Of a DNA stretch of 64,000 bases, positions 56,802-64,000 are shown one piece after another; the first letter of the stretch is position 1, and the number at the start of each line of letters is the position of its first letter. The notes under the pieces were generated by a model. The model had not been told where the DNA came from and searched no databases. It saw nothing but the letters and a program-made list of their open reading frames with translations. A program made the position numbers and the translations under genes. The stretch comes from Gloeophyllum trabeum ATCC 11539 (taxonomy: Eukaryota > Basidiomycota > Agaricomycetes > Gloeophyllales > Gloeophyllaceae): NCBI RefSeq assembly GCF_000344685.1, contig NW_006920426.1, forward strand, positions 148,238 through 212,237. The letters are read 5' to 3'.

Positions 56802-58643
56802 ATGGTCCACCACGAACGTCAAGCTTTTCAGGCCGAAGTGAGAGAGGTCGAGAACTGGTGGAAGGTGAGGAGGTTGCACGGGGTACCTGAGAAGTACTGA
56901 ATTTGACAATGCACACAGAGCGAACGGTTCTCTCGCGTGAAGAGACCTTATACGGCCGCCCAGGTGGTGTCTAAGCGAGGAACCATCCCCATCCAGTACC
57001 CATCGAATATTCAAGCTAAAAAGCTATGGGCCAGTTTGTCGAAACACTTCAAGGAGGGGACGCCATCGCATACCTATGGAGCGTAAGTACAGCCATGAAT
57101 TCCAACAGAGCCCCTCTGATCATCCCCTTCAGACTTGACCCCGTGCAGGTGACGCAGATGGCCAAGTACTTGGAAACGGTCTACGTCTCTGGTTGGCAAT
57201 CGTCGAGTACCGCTTCGAGCACGAACGAACCTGGACCGGATCTTGCTGGTTCGTAGATATCCTTTCTTGACCAGGATATTCATTTGACGACACACCGCAG
57301 ACTACCCCTCTAACACCGTACCTAACAAGGTAGAGCACCTCTTCATGGCACAACTCTTCCACGACCGAAAGCAGCGAGAAGCGCGCTCGAACATGTCCGA
57401 AGAAGAGCTGCAGCGCACGCCGGTTATCGACTACCTTCGTCCCATCGTCGCTGATGCTGACACAGGCCACGGCGGTCTGACGGCTGTCATGAAGCTCGCG
57501 AAGATGTTCGTCGAGAAGGGCGCCGCGGGTATCCACATTGAGGACCAGGCTCCAGGGACAAAAAAATGCGGTCATATGGCGGGTAAGGTGCTTGTGCCCA
57601 TCCAGGAGCACATCAACCGCCTCGTTGCGATCCGTCTCCAGTTCGACATCATGGGTGTTGATAACCTTGTGATCGCCCGGACGGACTCGGAGGCAGCGAC
57701 ACTGATCACGACGAATGTCGACGAACGCGACCATGCATTCATCCTCGGCTCGACGAATCCAAACTTGCGTCCATTGGTGGCAGTTATGAACGAGGCGGAG
57801 GCCCAGGGGAAGACCGGGGACGCGTTGCAGGCGGTCGAAGATAGCTGGCTGGAGTCCGCGAATCTATCCCTGTTCTCCACCGTGTTGGCGAATGCTCTGC
57901 GCGACCAGACTCGCGCTTCGGCAGCTACGGTCGACAAATTCGCCGCCCGGATCGCGCATGTTTCCTACCCCCAGGCCATCGAGATCGCGAAGAAGGAGTT
58001 CGGTCTTAAGTCAGTGCCATACTTCGATTGGGAGGCCGCGCGTACGCGTGAGGGTTACTACCGGTACCAGGGCGGCACGCAGTGCGCCATCAACCGTGCC
58101 GTTGCATACGCGCCGTACGCCGACCTGCTCTGGATGGAGACCAAGAAGCCGATTCTTGCGCAGGCAAAGGAGTTTGCACACGGCGTTCACGCAGTGTACC
58201 CGAAACAGTGGCTTGCGTACAACTTGAGCCCCTCTTTCAATTGGGACGCAGCTGGCCTGGGTCCCGACGATATGAAGAACTACGTCTGGGAGCTCGGGAA
58301 GCTCGGGTTCTGCTGGCAATTCATCACGGTGAGTTCACGCGTCCGGTTCGTCCAGTTACCCGATTGCTGATGTCGACCCTGATAGCTCGGAGGCCTCCAC
58401 TCGAACGCGTACATTTCGGACCTCTTCGCGCGTAACTACGCGAAAGAGGGTATGAAGGCGTACGTGGAGCTCATCCAGCGCAAGGAGCGCGAGATTGGAT
58501 GCGATGTCTTGACACATCAAAAGTGGAGTGGCGCCGACTATGTCGACAACCTCCTGAAGACCGTTACCGGCGGTGTCTCGTCCACTGCTGCCATGGGTAA
58601 GGGCGTAACAGAGTCGCAGTTCGGGGAGAAGGCCAAGCTATAA
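56802..58643 (+). CDS. ICL1: Isocitrate lyase (glyoxylate cycle)
   Basis: The enzyme cleaves isocitrate to glyoxylate and succinate, allowing growth on C2 compounds and fatty acids. It may also supply oxalate synthesis in wood-decay fungi. Five exons (56802-56864, 56919-57082, 57133-57248, 57301-58328, 58386-58643) give 542 aa, the usual fungal length. The catalytic signature is intact: [20 protein letters not shown], with the active-site Cys in KKCGH. Other motifs are [45 protein letters not shown] and [14 protein letters not shown]. The extreme C-terminus (EKAKL) is not a classic SKL-type peroxisomal signal, although a weak PTS1 (AKL) is possible. Confidence 0.97.
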
Positions 58644-58888
58644 TCTTACCAGTCGATTTGAATGCAGACCGTCCTATACTTGTATTAGTAGCAGTAATAG
58701 TTTCCCCATTGTAACACCAGTGGAATCCAAGGTTTTTTCCTTGCTTGTTCATGTCCTACGGTCCCGGCGAGCGCGTACATGTTCAGCACAACAGCGGTCT
58801 TCAGAGCTATGAGGCGACGCGTCGGCTGGACCCGATCGGAATCCGCATGCGAAATTGAAGTCCTGAATCCATTAGTGGCATCACTACG

Positions 58889-60115
58889 ATGGACTCCTCA
58901 GAGCGGGTACAGGCAGCTGCTAGATTCTTGCTTCAGTCACCGCCTGGAGAGATCAACGACGTTCTCAACGGCAAGGAACATTCCTTCTTCTCCGAGTCTG
59001 CGCGCCGTCTCATGCTGCAGATCGTTGCGGACGACAGACGTACGGAACATCATCTCGGACGATGACTCTCTGCAAGAGGGTGTCCTGCCGGCACTGCAGG
59101 AGTATAATTTAGCGCAGTTCATCATCGCCGATGTTCCGGGAAGCGAGCACCAGGTGCGTCGATAGGCGTGAACCCTCGAGAGTGCTCATAACATCACTGA
59201 TCTTCCAACTAGTCTATCATCAGCGAGGCTGCGAAGATAGAGGGGCAGGAGGGAGGGGAGGATAGGTTCCTTGACCCCAGATCGAAGATAAGCTTCAGGT
59301 TTGACCATCTAAGCCTGGTCAGTTGCGCATAACTTGGAGTCTCACCCCGGGCCTTAACATTCCTATGGACTTAGGAGGCTTCTGATGCGCAACCAGTAGA
59401 GCCAGACTCGGAAGCAGAGCCATTCAGGCAAGTCACTCATCGACCTTTACGTTCCGAGGCTGACAGGGATGCTAGGGCTGCCCTGGAGTCCTCCACTCTG
59501 TCATATCTCAACTCGCACTTTAACGAAGGCGTCGCATCCGTGTTCGCGACCCCGGGCTCATCTAGCAAATTCACGATTCAGATAGTCGCGAACAAGTACA
59601 ACCCGACTAACTTCTGGTCAGGGAGATGGCGATCCGAATACGTAGTTGATCTGGCCCAGAAGGTCATATCGGGCAGAATTCTCGTGAACGTACATTACTA
59701 TGAGCAGGGGAACGTACGTCATCCTATCGAGCCAAAACATACATTCGAGCTCCTTACGATCGATGGGGCTCTGTGCAGGTCCAGCTCGAGACAAAGCAAA
59801 ACCTCACCATACCCCTCCCGCCAGCCATTACGCCTAGCAATCCTTCGACGTCTGCGTCTAAATTGCTCGCACTTATCGAGGAAGAAGAGGGGAAGTACCA
59901 GACACATCTGAGCGACTCTTACCAGGAGATGAGCGACAAGACATTCAAGTCATTGAGGCGTGCCCTGCCCTTGACAAGACAGAAAATCGAGTGGGACAGG
60001 GTAAGTATTCGATATTCAGTGGTGTGTCCTTTCTCGACTCAATCGCATATAGGTGCTTGGGTACAAGCTCGGTGCTGAGCTTTCCGGAAGCAAAGGGGTT
60101 TTTGCAGAATCATGA
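58889..60115 (+). CDS. CAP1: F-actin capping protein alpha subunit
   Basis: With the beta subunit it caps actin filament barbed ends. Seven exons (58889-58970, 59038-59153, 59213-59317, 59375-59427, 59467-59713, 59779-60000, 60053-60115) give 295 aa. Family sequence: SPPGEINDVLNDVRNIISDD, LPALQEYNLAQFIIADVPG, YLNSHFNEGVASVF, KYNPTNFWSGRWRSEYVVDL, GRILVNVHYYEQGNVQLETK and the actin-binding tail YQEMSDKTFKSLRRALPLTR. Two introns use GC instead of GT at the 5' site: the first (58971, G|gcaagg) and the fourth (59428, AG|gcaagt, only 39 nt). In both cases no GT donor restores the frame and family sequence. Confidence 0.94.
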
Positions 60116-60177
60116 ATGTAACATATACACGGACTAGTATTCACCGTCATACGAAGTGTGATTCTCAGTGGTGGATT

Positions 60178-62689
60178 TCACCAATTACAATACCTGAGCT
60201 CGACGTATTTCGATCCCATACACTTCGATTCTTCGCTTGGAAGGACTGCTATGGGCACGGCGTCCCAGCGGATGTCCAGGTTCCGTATTGCTCTGTGAAA
60301 GGGCATTCATTACCGGCCAAATTTTGACTTTCCCTCCTTACACTCACCTTTGACCGCAGCATGTGTCTCCGTGACGCAAGTATAGTCTGCATGACCTACA
60401 GCGCCAAGATCGTATTGTAGGGGATAAATAGGCGTCGGCTTCGAGCTTTTTCAACCTAGCAGTATCATGAGGTTCAAAGAGGGCAAAGCCGTCTACGGAG
60501 TGAGGGTGACGTCGTGGGTTTCGTACGGCATGCGCCACCTAGGCGGAGAGGTGAGTTTGATCCAAATTGGACAGATGCTGGAACTTACGGCTTGTCGCCA
60601 GGTCAGACCCGCTCTTTTGAGTGAGGAACACGACAGGCAGTTTAGTCGTGCGTCTAGTTTGTCCATTTCCTCCGCAGTGGTTGTATCCGGGTCTCTGCCG
60701 CACAGCTCCACTATACGTCGCGCATGCTGCGAACCCACCTCGCTGAATGATACAGCTTCAAATTTGTAGCTCCCCCATGGTATCCCTTTCAGTTCCTCGC
60801 AGCATGTTTCGGGGTTGATTCCTGGTAGCTCCGGCCCTTCTCCTCGCCACCAATACGGGCGCTCGGTCAAACACTCATGCACAAGTAACCGATCGTAGGT
60901 CATCACGTTCGCACACTGCCCATCTTCGCAGGAAAAGAGAGTTGTTGCCAGAGCAAGGACGTCGTGAGGGCTGTGATTCTGCTCGACAACGCTGGTCGGA
61001 AGGAGTGCGCGGATCTTCTCAAACGCTTGTTCCCGCCAAACATCGGATAGTTCTGGAAGGCGAGCCACGACGTCGGAGAATGATGCTTCGGTGACCTCGA
61101 CATCCTTCGGGGCATCGATCACGTCCAGAAATTCTTTCATAAAACAGAAATCCGCCATTGATGGGAGGATATCGTTTTCACCCTGTGACAGATAGTACTC
61201 TTTGAGCACTTTCCTCAACAGCGGCAGACGCTTAGGGAGGATGTTGGCCCTCCAATCGCGCGCGAGGCAGCGGGCTTTCATCTTCTCCATAAATTCGACC
61301 ATTTGGTCCCGCATATTCGCCCACACTACCAGCTGTCTTAGCGAGTCCACCAGGGGTTAATTATGAGTACTTACTCCGATCAGTAAGATCTTTAGCTGGC
61401 TTGACTAGTGGATGTGATGCAAATTCCATATCATCGCCATCAGACATCTTCTCGACGGTGTCTTCATAGCCCATCTTCTTGAGTTTGTCGAGGATTCTGC
61501 CCATGGAATAGTGAATCCCAATTGACACACTACGGCACCGCCAATACTCACGCGTTCTTTCGCCGATCTCTTATGGCGTCCACCTCCCGCTCATGACCAT
61601 AGTCACGTTGCCAGATTGCCATTTGATGAGCATGCTTCCAAGTGCATGAGAGCTGCTGAATAATCGTCCGTATGATATCAAGAGAGAGGCTCACCATGTT
61701 GATAATAGCAATAGACAACAATCTATCGCGAAGGAAGGCGTGAAACTTCGCTTCATCGTGAAGTACGTCCTTCAACGTTTCTGCTAGAGCCAGAACGTCT
61801 GACTTGAGATACCAAGTGCCGCACTTCAAAACTACAATGAGATCATTGTATCAGACAACCAAATGCAGGGTCCGTGAGGAACGTACGCTTATTAGCGTTG
61901 GGAAGTTCTAGGCGTGGTGCAATCTGAGAAAGTGGCAGACCCGTGTCACGGAAGTCATGCGGCAATAAACACTCAGCGTCCCACTCGCTAATAACACTAG
62001 CAGTTAAGATTAGTCATGAGAAGTACTATTGCACTTCACGTAGGAACAGTACCGATGTTTCAAGCATGACCTGCAGGACCTAACTCTGAGCCCCCACTGG
62101 CCGTGATCCAACGTAGGTCCATTGCAGAACTAAGTAACAGATATGTAAGAGGTTGTTCACACCCATGTCGAAATATACCCACAGTGCAGCTATATTCGAA
62201 CATCAGACGGATGTACTGTGGCTCCGTGAGGTCCTTGGGGCATGGCGGTAGTTCTAGTGCTGCAAGAGTGGCAAGTGATGCCTTCCAGATGAAGGCCGAA
62301 CTGCGGCTCATGAGCGTAGTCCTCAGGAACTTATTCGCGCGCGACAAGTGCAAGACATCCAGAGGATGAAGCAACGAAAATATCTGTCGCATTTGATCTT
62401 AGCGCAATGGGAGTACGCTTTCATGGTTCAAGCGTACCTCCGCAAGTATATCAAATGGAATATCAGCCAGCTTCGCCAGCCCACCAGTTTTTTTCTTCTT
62501 GACTTGACTGTTCGCCGATTTCCCCTCCGCAGTGGGACGTTTAGCACGGGTAGTAGTTATTTGCTTGCGCCGCTTAGGTGCAGGCTCAGAGCCGTCCGTC
62601 AAGTTATAGTTTGTATCAAGTTCAGTGTCGGATTCCGCAGCAGTAGGCTGCCCACGCTTGCGGGTCACCCGACGGGGACCGGGCGCCAT
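60178..62689 (-). CDS. F-box protein, agaricomycete multi-exon family
   Basis: About nine exons (62689-62438, 62383-62183, 62129-62053, 61996-61887, 61831-61552, 61496-61375, 61325-60589, 60538-60348, 60292-60178) give about 694 aa. A basic Lys/Arg-rich N-terminus (PAPKRRKQITTTRAKRP) precedes a typical F-box: LADIPFDILAEIFSLLHPLD then VLHLSRANKFLRTTLMSR. A Cys-rich segment follows (CTFCN...CRSCLKHR), typical of this expanded mushroom family, then long helical regions and a Trp/Cys/His C-terminal segment (IRSWRCRSCRLYLRHGDTCC). The last exon is assigned because AG|gtgagt at 60,347 is a strong donor. Otherwise translation stops at 60344. It probably acts as a substrate receptor of SCF with CUL1. 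The substrate is unknown. Confidence 0.82.
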
Positions 62690-63121
62690 GTTCGTAGTGT
62701 GGTGGAAGTTCAAGCTCAAGCTTGAAGTAGGTCCTAGCCACATCTGTCGGGCTTTAAATGGCGGTGTCACGACACGTGACAACAATGGAACGCGTCTTCT
62801 CAGCATCACATGACCGCATTTTGCGCGTGTCTGGCAAGTGTGGCACCACGGTGCTTCACCACACAGTAGCTTGAGTGGGAACCTCAGGTGCCAGGATATA
62901 GACCGTCCGCTCTATGGATGGACGACCTATACTTGTGTTCTGTATCTCCGACTTCCTGTGGAACGGTTTCCTTGTACTGCTACGATAATGACGTGTCGCA
63001 TCCCGCTTGTGCTGTCTCCAAGCCTTGCGAATAGACCCTGGAATGCAACTTTACATTATTTAGCAGAATTACTGTATAGCGTGCTTGGACAAAGCAGCAC
63101 GGGTCAAAATCTCGTTCAGAG
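62690..63121. other. Upstream region of F-box gene; nothing recognised
   Basis: It contains a 107-codon plus-strand ORF (62,838-63,161) with an unusual hydrophobic, uncharged composition and no family resemblance. The F-box gene promoter must lie near 62,690. Confidence 0.45.
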
Positions 63122-64000
63122 ATGGGGCGTCATTATCTGCGCGATCCTACTTTATGGGTAATGCGAGTGGCGTCTGACAAAGGTATGTGGCCCGAGGCTT
63201 GATGTTTGAATCAGCCCCAAAAACGAAAGGATGTCTGACCGCCATTTCCATCTTACCACAACCTCGAGGATTCTCTCCACTCACCTTGATCAGCAGTAGA
63301 AGGTACCCTCGCGCCAGTTGTATTAGGCTCTATGACGTGCTCGCCTGAATACATCAAATACTGGACAACACTGTGAGTTCGACAATGTCATAGATGCACG
63401 GCGCCGGAGTGCTTACCTTACATGTCAGTCCCGACCAGCGCCCAAAGTACCAACCCGAACCCCAGTGAGTCTCTGGCAACCACAATGTCCGTGTGCATGT
63501 AACATGACGTGGCCAGGTTGGAGGTCTCAGTATGTCGATCAATGGAGGAAACTAAGGGTCCTTCAGATGGTGAGGCTGACATACGCAAGCCAGGGGCTTC
63601 GGCGAATCTGCACGCCACTGTGTAAGCCTTGCAGCACTTCTGTATTAGAGCCTATCCAAATCTAATCAAACACCAGGCAGGAGGAAGGTACGAAAACCCG
63701 AGGCAACGGAATTGCCTCGTCACTCGACAACCTGATCGAACACCAGGAATCGTGAGTTCTCCTCCTTACGAGGTATACGGGGCTTACACGTTTGTACCAG
63801 GACCGCGCCAGATGGGAAGAAAGGAGACGATGATAACGCCAAGTATATACCAGCTGTATATCAACATTCTTACGAATGCCTTCTAACGCCCCATATTATG
63901 CCACAGTATCCAGACTCGCAAAACGCGGAGACGCACATATGTCCTCGGACCAGGCGGGCATGCTTCCGGCTGACCGCGTCAGACAATGAACTGCCAAAGG
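63122..64000 (+). CDS. Possible 5' part of an unidentified gene, cut by window end
   Basis: A chain of six exons (63122-63182, 63297-63372, 63429-63464, 63517-63621, 63677-63751, 63801-64000) stays in one open frame over 553 nt. It crosses five canonical GT-AG introns, four of them 49-56 nt, the normal size here. The predicted protein includes LAPVVLGSMTCSPEYIKYW, GNGIASSLDNLIEHQES and DDDNAKYIPAVYQHSYECLL, and continues past 64000. I recognise no family. Short exons can be chained by chance, so this is tentative. No stop or alternative strand model fits better. Confidence 0.35.

Noticed and set aside
63418..63480. Minus-strand kinase-like motif FGLVLWAL
   Set aside because: Only about eight residues resemble kinase subdomain IX. 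No other kinase motif is near, and a plus-strand exon chain fits better.
1..64000. CRISPR arrays, IS elements, operons or bacterial genes
   Set aside because: None seen; intron structure and gene families are clearly eukaryotic.

Overview
The window looks like nuclear DNA of a mushroom-forming basidiomycete (Agaricomycetes). Nearly every gene is cut by short GT-AG introns of about 45-70 nt, several exons are only 6-16 nt long, and there are no operons. Two families expanded in agaricomycetes are present: DUF6534 membrane proteins as a tandem pair, and an F-box protein with a Cys-rich tail. I rebuilt the gene models by hand, joining exons so that the reading frame stays open and the family motifs stay intact.

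Layout. 1-305: a tRNA-like, SINE-like element and an inverted repeat. 306-3,809: no recognisable gene. 3,810-6,894: Bzz1-type F-BAR/C1/SH3 actin-endocytosis protein. 6,895-11,183: no recognisable gene. 11,184-12,513 (-): CAF1 deadenylase. 15,611-17,484: CENP-B-type HTH DNA-binding protein. 18,357-18,761 (-) and 18,947-20,463 (+): a divergent pair, DUF2462 protein and complex I NDUFA9. 21,193-21,839 (-): TOM22. 22,566-25,337: fungal-specific transcription factor. 25,612-27,935 (-) SAS10/UTP3 and 28,252-29,355 (-) FCF2: two rRNA-processing factors in a row. 29,563-30,625: COQ5. 30,902-33,664: cullin-1. 34,440-36,691 and 38,348-40,646: tandem DUF6534 genes. 40,926-42,809 (-): ALG7. 42,998-44,876: a SET-domain/TAD3 tRNA-deaminase fusion. 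45,014-45,580 (-): mitochondrial ribosomal L20 (mL58). 46,008-47,660 (-): RTT109. 49,671-51,100 (-): an uncertain, possibly decaying gene. 51,366-53,845: long disordered coiled-coil protein. 54,463-55,541: GST. 56,802-58,643: isocitrate lyase. 58,889-60,115: F-actin capping protein alpha. 60,178-62,689 (-): F-box protein. 63,122-64,000: possible 5' part of an unidentified gene that runs off the window.

Most identified genes are housekeeping genes: actin dynamics (BZZ1, capping protein), mRNA decay (CAF1), mitochondrial biogenesis (NDUFA9, TOM22, COQ5, mL58), ribosome assembly (SAS10, FCF2), SCF ubiquitination (CUL1, and the F-box protein as a possible adaptor), N-glycosylation (ALG7), tRNA editing (TAD3), chromatin (RTT109) and the glyoxylate cycle (ICL). 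I see no CRISPR array, secondary-metabolite cluster or intact transposon. The most unusual items are the SET-TAD3 fusion, the extreme intron density and microexons of BZZ1 and the DUF6534 pair, two GC-AG introns in one gene, and several kilobase-scale tracts with no interpretable content.
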